Shown here one piece after another: positions 7,845-17,573 of a stretch of DNA of 64,000 nucleotides; within the stretch, counting starts at the first letter, position 1; each line of letters begins with the position of its first letter. The position numbers were made by a program, and so were the translations under genes. Origin of the DNA: Ignisphaera sp. (GTDB lineage Archaea; Thermoproteota; Thermoprotei_A; Sulfolobales; Ignisphaeraceae). The DNA lies in assembly GCA_038831005.1 (NCBI GenBank), contig JAWBKZ010000006.1:1-64000 (forward strand). Reading direction: 5' to 3'. The notes under the pieces are model-generated. The model saw nothing but the letters and a program-made list of their open reading frames with translations, did no database searches and was not told where the DNA came from.

Positions 7845-7932
7845 TGGCGCCGGGGGCGGGATTTGAACCCGCGTGCGGATATCCCGCACCGGCTCTCAAG
7901 GCCGGCCCCTTAGACCGCTCGGGCACCCCGGC
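7845..7932 (-). tRNA. tRNA-Ser (anticodon UGA)
   Basis: Read on the minus strand it begins GCCGGGGUGCCCGAGCGG and ends with encoded CCA. The 7-bp acceptor stem (GCCGGGG/CCCCGGC), 5-bp anticodon stem (CCGGC/GCCGG) with loop CUUGAGA, long variable arm (UGCGG/CCGCA) and T arm (GCGGG/CCCGC) all pair. The anticodon is UGA, decoding UCA, and the long variable arm fits serine. Its 3' part (7845-7902) is duplicated at 1011-1068, marking it as the target of the integrated element, which regenerated an intact gene here. No intron is seen. Confidence 0.95.
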
Positions 7933-7968
7933 TTTCTGTAGTTCTTATTGGTTGATTAATTAAAAGCT

Positions 7969-8580
7969 TTAGTTCTGCTTTCTAGCTAAATATACTTTGT
8001 ATCCTTTTTTCGAGACTAGCTTTTCTGCTGTTCCGAATGTTTCTATAAGTAGTTTATATACTTTTTCTGCTCCCTTTCTTGCTACTATTTGTAGTGTTCC
8101 TCTTTCTTGAAGATGATTCATAGACTCATTAATTATCTTATCGATGACATTCATACCTGCAGAAAAGGGAGGGTTTGTATATATAGCGTTAAATTTTAGG
8201 TGTTTTACAGGTTCGTACAGGTTTCCATGTAAAACCTTAATTCTGTTTAAATCTAGTTTGTTTCTTATGATGTTTCTCTTGGTAATTTCTACAGCATCCT
8301 TGTTTATATCAACCATATATATCTCTAGGTTGGGATTTATTTTAGCTAGAGTAATACCTATAACACCATATCCACATCCAAGATCTAAAACAACACCTTT
8401 TTCAGGTATTTCTGCATATTCTATTAGTAATCTTGTTCCTTCATCTATGTGTTTATATGAGAATAATCCTGGAACAACTTCTAGCTCTACACTAACACCT
8501 CTTACATAATCGGATATAAGTTGGTATACCCCTTTTCTTGTCCGTTCTTTATAGTAATGGCTTTCTACATATACTAACAT
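7969..8580 (-). CDS. Class I SAM-dependent methyltransferase (RsmC/MJ0882-like)
   Basis: The ATG at 8580 is preceded by GTGAT at a good distance; a GTG at 8589 would add three residues. The protein (about 203 aa) has SAM motif I VLDLGCGYGVIG, an acidic strand end EIYMVDIN, and motif IV TNPPF, the signature of N-methylating enzymes acting on exocyclic amino groups such as guanine N2. The single-domain size fits the archaeal MJ0882-like group related to RsmC/RlmG, whose likely targets are rRNA or tRNA guanines; the substrate is not determined by sequence. The gene follows cbf5 by 18 bases on the same strand and is probably cotranscribed with rpl14e-cbf5. Confidence 0.85.
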   Translation of the reverse strand: MLVYVESHYYKERTRKGVYQLISDYVRGVSVELEVVPGLFSYKHIDEGTRLLIEYAEIPEKGVVLDLGCGYGVIGITLAKINPNLEIYMVDINKDAVEITKRNIIRNKLDLNRIKVLHGNLYEPVKHLKFNAIYTNPPFSAGMNVIDKIINESMNHLQERGTLQIVARKGAEKVYKLLIETFGTAEKLVSKKGYKVYLARKQN

Positions 8581-8598
8581 TTCAATCACGATTTACAT

Positions 8599-9675
8599 TT
8601 AATTAGATTTGATCAACTCTTTGTTTTGTCGCCATGTTTTCGGATATATATTTGGATCTATAATCACTCTCTCTATTTTCACAACTATACCTTTTTCTAT
8701 TGATAGAATTTCTTTGCTGTTCATCAATGCTCTACCTATAGCTACGAGCTCACCCTTTAGAGTCATTACAGCAACACGATCCCCTTTACCTATTTTATTA
8801 GAAAGTATGGCTACGCCAGGAGCAGCAAGTTGTGCCCCATGTGCTATAGCATCTACAGCACTATCTTTAATTAATATCTTTGGTAGAAATGCTACTATAT
8901 GTTCCATAGGCAATAGATATTTTCTAATTAGAGTCTCATCTTTATAGTTGTTCCATAAGTAAAGTGCTTCAGAAAGTTCATGCAGTGTCACAAGATCTCT
9001 ATCCTCAGTAAGATGTGCTACAGCAGTTCTTCTTAACTCTCTCATATGTGCTTCAACACCCAGGACTAAACCTATATCATGACATAGCTTCCTAACATAT
9101 GTACCAGATTCACATTTAACTCTAAACAATACATGCCTATTCTCTATTTCAATTACATCTATACTGTAAATTTCCTTCATCCTCAATGATCTCTTGACGG
9201 AGGACCGTAATGGTGGTCTTTGATATATTTTGCCTATGAACATATTTATCACAGATAGTATTTTCTCTTTCTCGACATAATCGTGAAGCTCCATAAGTGC
9301 TACATACTCTTTATATGAGTGCATGAGCACTCCTATGATCTTAGTAGCCTTCTCTAAAGATATTGGTAGTACTCCTGTTACCTTTGGATTTCCCCGCTCA
9401 GCCCAACATCATGGGCTGAGCTCTAGGGTTCCCCCATGACCAGCTTTTTCAAGATTAAACATCTTCTTAATCCATGCCACAACCTCATGACTTGTTGGTC
9501 CAGGAGGTTTATCTAAAACTATTAAGCTACTATGTATGTGATCCTGTATTGATCTTGCGTATGGTAGAGAGCCGTGTTTTTCATCAGTATCTTCATCATA
9601 TTTGACTACATACTCGTGGTCAATATTTGCGGCTCTGTCTAATAATTTAATAAATTCTATTCCTTTTTCCCTCAT
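8599..9675 (-). CDS. cbf5: tRNA/rRNA pseudouridine synthase Cbf5 (two exons)
   Basis: Cbf5 is the catalytic subunit of H/ACA ribonucleoproteins and also makes Psi55 in tRNA. Exon 1 (9675-9423) holds SLIVLDKPPGPTSHEVVAW and KAGHGGTL; exon 2 (9389-8599) resumes with the catalytic Asp codon completed across the junction to give GTL-D-PKVTGVLP, then KEYVALMELH, YQRPPLRSSVKR, CESGTYVRKLCHDIG and a C-terminal PUA domain ending VKIERVIIDP. Removing the 33-nt intron gives 347 residues, the normal family length. The ATG at 9675 has GGTGA five bases upstream; a GTG at 9684 belongs to that Shine-Dalgarno. Without splicing, the protein would stop just before the active site. Confidence 0.96.
9390..9422 (-). 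other. Archaeal bulge-helix-bulge intron in cbf5 mRNA, 33 nt
   Basis: The insert interrupts the codon of the catalytic Asp. Its RNA folds into a perfect 10-bp stem, GCUCAGCCCA/UGGGCUGAGC, closed by UGAUGU. At the base is a canonical bulge-helix-bulge: exon CCCU pairs with intron GGGG, a three-base bulge AGA lies on the 5' side and a three-base bulge AAA on the 3' side, so cutting after the second base of each bulge (AG|A and AA|A) joins CUAG to AUCC and restores Leu-Asp-Pro. The tRNA splicing endonuclease is the expected enzyme. Introns at cbf5 are known in several crenarchaea. Confidence 0.93.
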
Positions 9676-9798
9676 ATATGTCACCTTACCGAATTCACTA
9701 CTTCTACTACAAATACATATACATAGAAGAACTGGTTAAAACTCAACATCTTCTCTCTAAGAAAAACGAGGTAAGAATTCACTGGATCATAAGTTATT

Positions 9799-10101
9799 TT
9801 ATCTTCTTAGGAGTATCGGGGTTAGTTTGACTCTTATACGCTCCTTCATGAAATCTATTAGATTCATCTGTTCAAGAGCTTTCATGATTTCTTCATCTGA
9901 TGCACCCTTCTTTATGTCGATTTTCTTGTCCAACACCTCTATATGGTTGATATTACATCTCCTTCTTTTAACACCAGTTAAGGTCTTGGGTCCAGTTATG
10001 TTTACGTAGTTTTCGTCTATTATTTCAACTATAACGCATTTGCGGCCACTCTCACGACCCGCTATTTTAACACATATTCTACCAATCTCAATAGCAGGCA
10101 T
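9799..10101 (-). CDS. rpl14e: 50S ribosomal protein L14e
   Basis: The 100-residue product has the L14e pattern: an N-terminal KOW-like barrel ([34 protein letters not shown]) followed by the conserved [16 protein letters not shown]. The length is normal for archaeal L14e. A strong GGGAGG Shine-Dalgarno sequence precedes the ATG. Archaeal L14e genes are commonly next to cbf5, and the same order is seen here, so rpl14e-cbf5-methyltransferase probably form one operon. Confidence 0.96.
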   Translation of the reverse strand: MPAIEIGRICVKIAGRESGRKCVIVEIIDENYVNITGPKTLTGVKRRRCNINHIEVLDKKIDIKKGASDEEIMKALEQMNLIDFMKERIRVKLTPILLRR

Positions 10102-10261
10102 AACTCTATACCTCCCGACTTTTCTAGTTCATACTTAATAGACTTAGTTTATAGGCTTTAATCGTGTCATAAATATCATATGCGATACACAGAGTGATAG
10201 TAGTATCTCTATATCTAGGTCTAAGCAATTAATGTTCGTGTAGATACCTAGTAACCTAAAC

Positions 10262-10615
10262 TTATTTGGAAATTTCACAAAAAATATCTACCATAACTTT
10301 ATCAACACGGCTTCTCCTCCTTTTCTCGAAATCAGTTAAAATTCTAAGTGGTATTAACTGGTACTCACCATTAGGTAGCTCTCTCTTAATGAGTATGGGA
10401 AGCACACCTATATTAAGTTCATGTTCAGCTATTATCACACTATCTTTGGGATTAAGCTTTGATACGTCAATAAGCGGAGGCGCTCCCATGGTCAACTGCA
10501 TTGCTCTCGCTGCTACTACTCTAGCCTTTTCATACTTCGTGAGACGAGGGGGACCTATGACTATTTCACTGACATCTCTTACCAACCTTACTGGAACACC
10601 CTTCTCGCTACTCAT
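10262..10615 (-). CDS. rpoK: DNA-directed RNA polymerase subunit K (Rpb6 homologue)
   Basis: The core LTKYEKARVVAARAMQLTMGAPPLI followed by ...ELNIGVLPILIKRELPNGEYQLIPL is the RpoK/Rpb6 signature. This small subunit clamps the large subunits and helps assembly. At 117 residues it is longer than many archaeal RpoK proteins, with about 20 extra N-terminal residues and a basic C-terminal tail. The ATG is preceded by a long Shine-Dalgarno GGTGAGGAG, and a TATA-like element lies at 10651-10663. Confidence 0.95.
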   Translation of the reverse strand: MSSEKGVPVRLVRDVSEIVIGPPRLTKYEKARVVAARAMQLTMGAPPLIDVSKLNPKDSVIIAEHELNIGVLPILIKRELPNGEYQLIPLRILTDFEKRRRSRVDKVMVDIFCEISK

Positions 10616-10650
10616 AAACTCTCCTCACCAATAATATGTATGTTGTACAA

Positions 10651-10663
10651 ACATTTATAGAAG
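10651..10663 (-). promoter_or_regulatory. TATA box upstream of rpoK
   Basis: On the minus strand the sequence CTTCTATAAATGT lies about 40 bases upstream of the rpoK ATG. A start of transcription 25-26 bases downstream would fall near 10631 and give a leader of about 16 bases that contains the Shine-Dalgarno sequence GGTGAGGAG (10621-10629). Confidence 0.55.
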
Positions 10664-10730
10664 CTAAGGAAAAAAGTGTTAATGAGTATCAAATCTTCAC
10701 ATCTATGTAGGTAACGTTTTACTATAATAC

Positions 10731-12419
10731 CTAATCAAGTGGGAGTCTAGCTCCTTCTTCCTCTTCTTCTCTACCTTTCTTACCCGGCTTCTCCTCCTTC
10801 TTTGGTGAAGCTGCTATTACATCATCTATCTTCATAATTGTTGTAGCTGTTTCTGTAGCGCTTTTGATTATTTGCTTCTTTACTATAACAGGCTCTACTA
10901 TATTCAGGTTAATCATATCGTCATTTACTTTCCCATTAATAACATCGATACCTGATGACTTTCTTCCTTCAGCATGTGTTTTCCTAAGTTCCATAACTGT
11001 TTCAAGTACATCCATACCGGCTGTTTGTGCGAGTACTGAGGGTATTTCATCTAATGCATCGGCAAAAGCTAATACCGCAAGCTGTTCTCTACCAGCTATT
11101 GACTCAGCCCATTTCCTTAACCTCATAGCTACTTCAATTTCTGTAGCTCCTCCTCCAGGCACAATCTTTGGGTCTCTCAGTATGTTTCTAACAGCATGAA
11201 GAGCATCATTAATGCTTCTCTCGACTTCATCTAGGAGCATATCATTAGCTCCCCTGAGCAATATTGTTGCTGCTTTAGGATTCTTACATTTTTCAACGAA
11301 CATCATTTTATCGTTTCCAATCCTTCTTTCCTCAACTAGGCTACATTCACCTAGATCTCTTTCTGTTAGATCTCTGATGCTCGTCACTATTCTTCCGCCG
11401 GTAGCTTTTTCCAGTTTCTCCATATCGCTTCTCTTGACTCTTCTAACAGCCATAATACCTTTCTTAGCTAGATAATGCTGAGCAACATCATCAATACCCT
11501 TCTGGCAGATAACAACATTAGCACCAACAGAAGCAATCTTCTCGACATAATCTCTCAATATCTTTGCTTCTTCCTCTAGGAAAGCTCTTATCTGATCAGG
11601 TGATGTTATATTGATTTTCGCTGTTATATCTGGTTTTTCTATCTCTAGAGGTGTATCGAGTAAAGCTATTCTTGCTTTTTCTACTCTTCTAGGCATAGCT
11701 GGATGAACAACCTCCTTATCTAGAACAACACCATATATTAGCATGCTATCTCCTAAGCTACCACCACGTTTTTTCTCTATTTTAACCATATCCAGCTTAA
11801 TATCATAATTACCTTCAGCTCTTTTTTCAGCGGCCGTAAAGGCTGCCTCCATAACCATATCCATAATCTTGTCCAATACATCTGATGTAGCTATATATTT
11901 GCTTGCCAATGTTGTGTATAGAGTTTTCTTTAACTCGGCTTTTGCCTTCTCTCTTTCTTCAACTACCTCGATATTGCTTATTGGTACCTTTATAGCTATT
12001 TCATCTAATATTTCTAGAGCCTTATTCATTGCCTTCTTATATCCTTCTATAATTATTGTTGGATGAATACCTTGATCAAGAAGCTTTTCTGCTCTCTCTA
12101 AGAGAGCTCCCGCAAGAACTACAACTGATGTCGTTCCATCACCCACTTCAGCATCAACAGCTTTAGCAGCTTCAACCAATAGTTTAGCAGCTGGATGTTG
12201 AACTTCCATCTCTTTAACGATAGCAGCTCCATCGTTTGTGACAGTTATATCACCAAAACTATCAACAAGCATTTTATCTAAACCACGAGGACCTAGGCTT
12301 GATCTCAGTATTTCAGCAAGTACTTTTGTAGCCATTATGTTAGCTTTAAGAGCTTCTTTACCATGAGCTCTCGAGGTTCCTTCCTTCAGTATTAGTACAG
12401 GTACTCCATATAGAGCCAT
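10731..12419 (-). CDS. Thermosome subunit (group II chaperonin)
   Basis: The ATG at 12419 ([14 protein letters not shown]) fits the family N terminus and has GGTGT about 7 bases upstream; an ATG at 12443 lies too close to the TATA box. The 562-residue protein carries the equatorial nucleotide-binding motifs [20 protein letters not shown] and [12 protein letters not shown], the apical domain in the middle, and PGGGATEIE and GIDVINGK near the end. The tail is acidic ([12 protein letters not shown]) instead of the Gly/Met-rich tail of many thermosomes. It assembles into cytoplasmic double rings that fold proteins at high temperature. Crenarchaea usually encode two or three subunits; which one this is cannot be told here. 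Confidence 0.97.
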   Translation of the reverse strand: MALYGVPVLILKEGTSRAHGKEALKANIMATKVLAEILRSSLGPRGLDKMLVDSFGDITVTNDGAAIVKEMEVQHPAAKLLVEAAKAVDAEVGDGTTSVVVLAGALLERAEKLLDQGIHPTIIIEGYKKAMNKALEILDEIAIKVPISNIEVVEEREKAKAELKKTLYTTLASKYIATSDVLDKIMDMVMEAAFTAAEKRAEGNYDIKLDMVKIEKKRGGSLGDSMLIYGVVLDKEVVHPAMPRRVEKARIALLDTPLEIEKPDITAKINITSPDQIRAFLEEEAKILRDYVEKIASVGANVVICQKGIDDVAQHYLAKKGIMAVRRVKRSDMEKLEKATGGRIVTSIRDLTERDLGECSLVEERRIGNDKMMFVEKCKNPKAATILLRGANDMLLDEVERSINDALHAVRNILRDPKIVPGGGATEIEVAMRLRKWAESIAGREQLAVLAFADALDEIPSVLAQTAGMDVLETVMELRKTHAEGRKSSGIDVINGKVNDDMINLNIVEPVIVKKQIIKSATETATTIMKIDDVIAASPKKEEKPGKKGREEEEEGARLPLD

Positions 12420-12453
12420 ATATCTACACCGAATAACGTTCATCTACAGAGGT

Positions 12454-12470
12454 TCTATATAAGCTTTAAT
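12454..12470 (-). promoter_or_regulatory. TATA box and BRE of the thermosome gene
   Basis: On the minus strand ATTAAAG followed by CTTATATAGA forms a BRE/TATA pair. A start about 26 bases downstream, near 12432, leaves a leader of roughly 13 bases containing GGTGT before the ATG at 12419. This placement supports the shorter protein start. Confidence 0.65.
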
Positions 12471-12494
12471 GAAAATGACCTTGATGTTATTACA

Positions 12495-13340
12495 TCATTC
12501 AATACTATCAATATACTTATGAAATCTCTCACAAGCATTACAGATATCGTTTAAGGTATAAGCTCCACAATATCTGCACCTTTTTGACGAGTTAAAAGCG
12601 TACCTCTGAAACAATTCAATAACTTTTGTGCTTGAGTACATAAGCTCTAAAGATGAGTATAGCATAGATTTTGCTTTACGTATATAATCTTCACATTCAA
12701 ATTCTACACCTGGTTCTATATTCACATGGTCTAAGATTTTCATGAGAACCACATCAACAAACATTACGTAGTAGAACGGTCTCACAATCTTAATACCATC
12801 AACAATTTTTATAGGCAGACCTTCACTAAATACTGTTCCCAAAGTTGTCAATATTCCTGCGAGTAGAAATAATGCTAATTCATCTCTAAACAAAGGTGAG
12901 GCAACAAATTCTATATCGAATTTTCTAGCAATCCTTACGGCTACAGCCTCTATAAATTTGATCATTTCTACTTTGTTTGAAGGAACGTAACCTATATTAA
13001 CTTTTAAATACCTATCGACCTTTACATTAAAAAATGTTTCAATATCTCGACATCTTGTTATACCATCTACACATAAAACATAGATTTTTGTCTTAAAATC
13101 TTTTATAGAATTACGGTATACAGTGAACCCTACAATAGATTCGCCAATAGCGTCTGGCCTAACAATATATAAAGATGATCCATTTCTACGAATCATCTGG
13201 TAGTAACTGACAGCTTTTCTGGTTTGCTTAACCAGACTACGAAAGAGGCACAATCTGCATAAAATTTCTCCAGAATTTCTACGTTTATACACTGCATACC
13301 TCCTTCTACAGGATGAGCATAGGGTATTCGTGCTACCCAT
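12495..13340 (-). CDS. TtuA/Ncs6-like protein lacking the PP-loop motif
   Basis: The 281-residue protein has the architecture of tRNA 2-thiolation enzymes of the TtuA/Ncs6 group: an N-terminal zinc finger with C8-x2-C11 and C28-x2-C31, an alpha/beta middle, and a C-terminal zinc ribbon CRYCGAYTLNDICNAC. The ATP-pyrophosphatase signature SGGxDS is missing; the expected place reads NGSSLYIVRPDAIGESI. It is therefore probably not an active adenylating enzyme and could be a structural or regulatory paralogue. It lies 13 bases downstream of a thioredoxin-fold gene and a zinc-ribbon gene on the same strand, likely cotranscribed. Confidence 0.6.
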   Translation of the reverse strand: MGSTNTLCSSCRRRYAVYKRRNSGEILCRLCLFRSLVKQTRKAVSYYQMIRRNGSSLYIVRPDAIGESIVGFTVYRNSIKDFKTKIYVLCVDGITRCRDIETFFNVKVDRYLKVNIGYVPSNKVEMIKFIEAVAVRIARKFDIEFVASPLFRDELALFLLAGILTTLGTVFSEGLPIKIVDGIKIVRPFYYVMFVDVVLMKILDHVNIEPGVEFECEDYIRKAKSMLYSSLELMYSSTKVIELFQRYAFNSSKRCRYCGAYTLNDICNACERFHKYIDSIE

Positions 13341-13353
13341 AGATATTACCGTA

Positions 13354-13734
13354 TTAAGGAGATGTGAACCTTATCTCTATTGAATAGGTTTTTAATGTTT
13401 CTTTTATTCCTCTTTTTAGCACGATTTCGTCATTTGTTCTCGAACCTAGCAATCCTTCTTGTTCGAATATACACGAACCATTAAGAAAAAGCTTTATTAT
13501 AGCAGATTTTCGTGCTTGTTCTATCTCAAAAGATTCAAGTTCATCGCCTATTGACTGGTAATGAACTATGGCAAATGCTATTGAAGGTTTCGCCGATAGC
13601 TCAAGTTTATTGAGAATATCCTTAACATACTGCCATACACTTTCTCTATCCTTATTAGCTATAGCTATAACAGCTAGACGATTTTTAGAGATATGGTCTC
13701 TCAATTCGGAAGGAGTTGAGAGCTCATACACCAT
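13354..13734 (-). CDS. Conserved-looking hypothetical, possible thioredoxin-like fold
   Basis: I do not recognise the 126-residue product. Predicted order beta (LAVIAIAN), helix (VWQYVKDILNKL), beta (SIAFAIVHYQSI), beta-turn-beta (IIKLFLNGSCIFEQEG) and helix (VLKRGIKETLKTY) resembles a thioredoxin-like fold, but there is no CxxC active site. The start at ATG 13734 overlaps the 3' end of the upstream gene by 11 bases and has GGAG upstream, so the pair is translationally linked. Confidence 0.5.
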   Translation of the reverse strand: MVYELSTPSELRDHISKNRLAVIAIANKDRESVWQYVKDILNKLELSAKPSIAFAIVHYQSIGDELESFEIEQARKSAIIKLFLNGSCIFEQEGLLGSRTNDEIVLKRGIKETLKTYSIEIRFTSP

Positions 13735-14578
13735 TTCTATGTTCTCCTTTGCCAGCTGTTAACATTAGCTTCAGAATTTCTTTTTCTTTTGTATTAAGTG
13801 CAACTTCTATATCCAGTTTATCTCTTTCATGTGTTGGAGGCTTTAATCCTAAGCTATTGATATATAGGTAACCATATACAATGGTTTTCTTCACATCTTC
13901 CTCGCTATACAGATTTATTAATTCCTTTAATATTTTCTCGAAATCTATACTTCTCTTCAGCTCTTCCTCACTAACTGTTGATCCACAGACGATGCAAGTC
14001 AAATCTGGCATTAATGAATTGAATTTGCATCTAGGGCATTCTACTGGAAGCATACTATATTTTTTCGAGATCCAATAAGCTCTCCATGAAGCCCTAACAA
14101 TGTCTATTAGATCCTCTCTTCCATACTCCATAGCTTCTCTGTACAATCTAGGTGCGTAGCCTAGAACTAGTTCACCTATATTGTTAACTATAAATTCCAA
14201 CTGTACTATTGATAAACTTTCACGAAGCTCAAGAACAGATTGAGCTATTATCTGGTACATGTTTTGAGCATATCTACTGAACCTTCTCTTTATGGTATCT
14301 TTATCAAGCGTCGATGATTCTCCTCTTAGAATGTCTACAAGCTTTATTGCTACGGCTTTAGCTTCTTCACGATCTAGTTCTAGCATGTTGAGATTAAAAA
14401 TATCAATCAATTCATCTAGATGTTTCTCGACCCATGATTCAGTATCAACATACTTCTTGCTACTCGAAGACCTAGTTTTATGCACTATTATCTGTTGTTC
14501 CTTCTTCTGCTCAATATTGTGACTCTCTAGTTCCTTCTTAATGTTTTTCTCTGATTTCTTCTTACCATCTCTTGCCAC
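13724..14578 (-). CDS. Hypothetical zinc-ribbon protein, 284 aa
   Basis: GTG start at 14578 with AGGTGG six bases upstream. The first 45 residues are Lys-rich and probably disordered. A helical region follows (about residues 50-170), then a four-cysteine zinc ribbon CPRC...CIVC near residues 182-202, then a second helical part. I do not recognise a named family; such crenarchaeal proteins are often nucleic-acid associated, which would fit the basic N terminus. It heads a three-gene run with the thioredoxin-like and TtuA-like proteins and is divergent from the ribonucleotide reductase gene. Confidence 0.55.
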   Translation of the reverse strand: MARDGKKKSEKNIKKELESHNIEQKKEQQIIVHKTRSSSSKKYVDTESWVEKHLDELIDIFNLNMLELDREEAKAVAIKLVDILRGESSTLDKDTIKRRFSRYAQNMYQIIAQSVLELRESLSIVQLEFIVNNIGELVLGYAPRLYREAMEYGREDLIDIVRASWRAYWISKKYSMLPVECPRCKFNSLMPDLTCIVCGSTVSEEELKRSIDFEKILKELINLYSEEDVKKTIVYGYLYINSLGLKPPTHERDKLDIEVALNTKEKEILKLMLTAGKGEHRNGV

Positions 14579-14836
14579 TGAGAACCACCTAGCGCTTAAT
14601 ATGACGACCTTAAATTCTGGTTAACGCTTCTAACAGTTGTTTAATGATTTCGCAGCTTAAATGCGAATTATTTTTATCGAGTTTATTACAATTTCTTTTA
14701 TGTTTTTGGTTATATCCGTTACGGTATTACCATAATGTTACTATTTTTCTAAATCAAAGTTTTGAGGTACTCTCTAGTCATACTTATTACCTTTACAACA
14801 AGAAGATCTATTACTACTAGAGCGTGGTGAAAGAAC

Positions 14837-17401
14837 ATGATCTCTGAAGATGCTAATTTTCTTCTAGGTCAAACGATACCAGAAATTATTGTTACAAAAC
14901 GTAACGGGAGAACAGAGCCATTTAGTGTAGATAAGATTGTGACCAGCATACGTAAGGCATGTGCTGAAGAATGTTCTGAAAATGAGGTACAGGAACTAGT
15001 CAAGACATTGATTGAGGAGATAAGCAAACGAACTTCGATAACTTCTGCTGAAATAGCTGATAGAATTGTAAGGATAATGATTATGAGAGGTATACTGAAC
15101 AATAAATGGTTTGAAATAGCTAAAAGATACGAGCTAGGTGATGTGTATAAAGATATATATAGAGCCAAAGAGTTTAGCTTTGATCCCAAAGACCTAAAGC
15201 TTAGTTTTGCTGCAGTCAAGATACTGAAAAGCAGGTACCTAATGAAAGACCCTGAATCGAGTAACTATATAGAAACCCCACAGATGATGTTTAGAAGAGT
15301 TGCAAAAGCTATAGCACGTATTGAATATAATTACTGCATAGACAAAGTTAAAGCTGAAGACAAGTGTATGGAGCTAGAAAAGCTATGGGAAGAAAAATTC
15401 TATACGCTTCTTAGTGAACTCAAGTTTCTGCCGAATTCTCCTACATTAATGAACACTGGAACACGTTTAGGAATACTTTCTGCTTGTTTCGTTTTACCTG
15501 TTAGAGATGCTATAACTACTTCAGATGGTGAAGGAATATATGACGCAGTAAGAGCTCAAGCAATAATATTTCAACAAGGTGGTGGAACAGGTTTCGATTT
15601 CTCTGAACTGAGACCAGAAGGAGATAGTGTAGCTACAACAGGTGGTGTAGCAAGTGGACCTCTATCCTTCATGAAAATGTTTGATGTGAATACTGATGTC
15701 ATTAAGCAAGGTGGTAGAAGAAGGGGTGCTAATATGGGTGCACTCCATGTATGGCATCCAGATATAGAGAAGTTTGTAGACTTAAAGTCGGGAAAATCGA
15801 AAGACATTCTATTACAGAATTTCAACATAAGTGTAGGTGTCTATGATTATTTCATGTATGCTGTTGTTAATGGTGGCATGATCCCCCTTATCAATCCTAG
15901 AAAGACCAACCTAAGATGTGATCTAGGTGCTGACTCAAAGTTCTACGCTATTACAAGAGCTCGACACTATTTAACAGAGGAATGGGTACAAAACGAGATT
16001 ATCAATGAACTTGAGGAAAAAGGTGGAAGTGTATGGCTCGATGAATCACTGATAATAACCATCGATGAGGCTATGGCAATAGCTGAAGATAGAAATACTA
16101 TCGTTAGATATATAGATGCACAAAAACTTCTCGAGAAAATAGTTAGAAATGCGTGGGATTCTGGGGATCCCGGACTTATATTCATAGATACTGTGAATAG
16201 CCGACACCCAGTGTGGTACTTAGGTAAAATAAACGCTACTAACCCATGTGGAGAACAGCCTCTCTTGCCGTGGGAGAGCTGCAATCTCGGTAGCATTGAT
16301 CTATCTAAATATGTGTATACAGATCCTGATGGAGAGCCAAGGATAGCTTGGGGAGCGCTTGCTGAAGATCTAAAGGTAATTGCTAGATTCATGGACGATG
16401 TTATAGATGCTGCTAAATGGCCTTTACCTCAACTTGAGTATGCTGCTAAAAGAACTAGAAAGATAGGTGTTGGTGTTATGGGTTGGCATCATATGCTAAT
16501 AAAACTTGGAATACCGTATGATAGTGTTGATGCTCTGTATCTAGGATATAGATTAGCGGAATGGATTGAATATAACCTCGCTTTAGCAAGTATAGAGCTA
16601 TCAAGAGAACGTGGAGCTTTTCCAGCTTATGACCCAAAACGGTATAGACCTACATGGACTACTGCTAGAGCATTTGAGGAATTATTGAAGATATCTAACA
16701 TGAAGAGCATTCCTTCGGCTAAGGTCATGAGGTTAATCGAGGATAGACCTGCTGTGGATTGGAGTTATGTGGAAGAATCTAGAAAGAAGTATGGTATACG
16801 TAATGCTACTTTAACGAGTATCGCTCCTACAGGAACAATAAGCATTATAGCTAATACTTCATCAAGTATAGAGCCTATATTTGCTGTAGCTTTTGAGAAA
16901 TATGTTAGTGTAGGAACATTTATAGAAATTGACAGGTTATTCCTTGAATACTTGAAACGTTATGAACTAGATGATCCAAAACTTATAGAGACAATAGCTG
17001 AAAGAGGTAGTATAGGCGACATGTACTTTCTACCAAAGAGTATAAAAGAATTATTTAAGACAGCTTACGATATAGATGTAAAGTACCATGTGTTACACCA
17101 AGCCGTATGGCAGCAATGGGTTTGCGCAGGTGTTTCAAAGACAGTAAATATGAGGTTTGAAGCATCTATCGATGATGTTAGAGAAGCCTATATACTTGCA
17201 TGGATGCTCGGATGCAAGGGTATAACTGTTTATAGAGATAAATCTAAGACTCAACAAGTTATATACGTAGGTGTAAAGATGCAACAAAAGGAAGAGAAAG
17301 AAACATTAGAGCATAAAGCTAGTATTACAGCAAAATTTACTGATATAAGTGATGCTGTAGAGAGTTCCGTCAAAACGGGTTGTCAATTATGTGAATACTA
17401 A
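14837..17401 (+). CDS. nrdJ: Adenosylcobalamin-dependent (class II) ribonucleotide reductase
   Basis: The 854-residue enzyme reduces ribonucleotides to deoxyribonucleotides. The N-terminal ATP-cone ([22 protein letters not shown], about residues 15-105) provides allosteric control. The barrel includes SACFVLPV with a redox Cys near 217 and N469-P-C471-G-E473-Q, the thiyl-radical Cys with its Asn and Glu partners. The C terminus ends in a C849-x2-C852 shuttle pair (CQLCEY). No small radical subunit is adjacent, which fits class II, a coenzyme-B12 enzyme suited to anaerobic life. GGTGA lies seven bases before the ATG. No intein is inserted at the active sites. Confidence 0.95.
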   Translation: MISEDANFLLGQTIPEIIVTKRNGRTEPFSVDKIVTSIRKACAEECSENEVQELVKTLIEEISKRTSITSAEIADRIVRIMIMRGILNNKWFEIAKRYELGDVYKDIYRAKEFSFDPKDLKLSFAAVKILKSRYLMKDPESSNYIETPQMMFRRVAKAIARIEYNYCIDKVKAEDKCMELEKLWEEKFYTLLSELKFLPNSPTLMNTGTRLGILSACFVLPVRDAITTSDGEGIYDAVRAQAIIFQQGGGTGFDFSELRPEGDSVATTGGVASGPLSFMKMFDVNTDVIKQGGRRRGANMGALHVWHPDIEKFVDLKSGKSKDILLQNFNISVGVYDYFMYAVVNGGMIPLINPRKTNLRCDLGADSKFYAITRARHYLTEEWVQNEIINELEEKGGSVWLDESLIITIDEAMAIAEDRNTIVRYIDAQKLLEKIVRNAWDSGDPGLIFIDTVNSRHPVWYLGKINATNPCGEQPLLPWESCNLGSIDLSKYVYTDPDGEPRIAWGALAEDLKVIARFMDDVIDAAKWPLPQLEYAAKRTRKIGVGVMGWHHMLIKLGIPYDSVDALYLGYRLAEWIEYNLALASIELSRERGAFPAYDPKRYRPTWTTARAFEELLKISNMKSIPSAKVMRLIEDRPAVDWSYVEESRKKYGIRNATLTSIAPTGTISIIANTSSSIEPIFAVAFEKYVSVGTFIEIDRLFLEYLKRYELDDPKLIETIAERGSIGDMYFLPKSIKELFKTAYDIDVKYHVLHQAVWQQWVCAGVSKTVNMRFEASIDDVREAYILAWMLGCKGITVYRDKSKTQQVIYVGVKMQQKEEKETLEHKASITAKFTDISDAVESSVKTGCQLCEY

Positions 17402-17573
17402 TCTGAATAGAATCATATATTTTACATCAATTTTGATGCAACATAGATATGCTGTTCCCTTAGCAATAATTATTAAACTCTTAATCCACAAAAAGAAAAT
17501 ATATACCTATATCTACTCTAAAATCTAGAACTGATGGTGACGCTATACATCAAGTATTCATGGTGATTACTAC

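Larger units (their letters stand above)
1011..7902. mobile_element. Decayed integrated element in tRNA-Ser(UGA)
   Basis: The element is bounded by the 58-bp tRNA-Ser 3'-half copy (1011-1068) and the corresponding part of the intact tRNA-Ser gene (7845-7902), giving about 6.9 kb. Orientation fits the integration model: the intact tRNA has its 3' end facing the element, and the lone 3' half lies at the far end. Contents are three unrecognised genes, an iteron-like array between two of them, a frameshifted membrane transglutaminase-like gene, an unidentified pseudogene, pieces of a tyrosine integrase, and an HdrA-like/ferredoxin pair. The integrase carries stops and frameshifts, so the element is probably immobile now. 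Extent is inferred from the tRNA duplication alone. Confidence 0.8.

Noticed and set aside
7845-7932. tRNA-Leu, because of the long variable arm
   Set aside because: The 7-base anticodon loop CUUGAGA places UGA at the anticodon, which is serine.
14837-17401. Intein in the ribonucleotide reductase
   Set aside because: Length is normal and no extra domain interrupts the active-site motifs.
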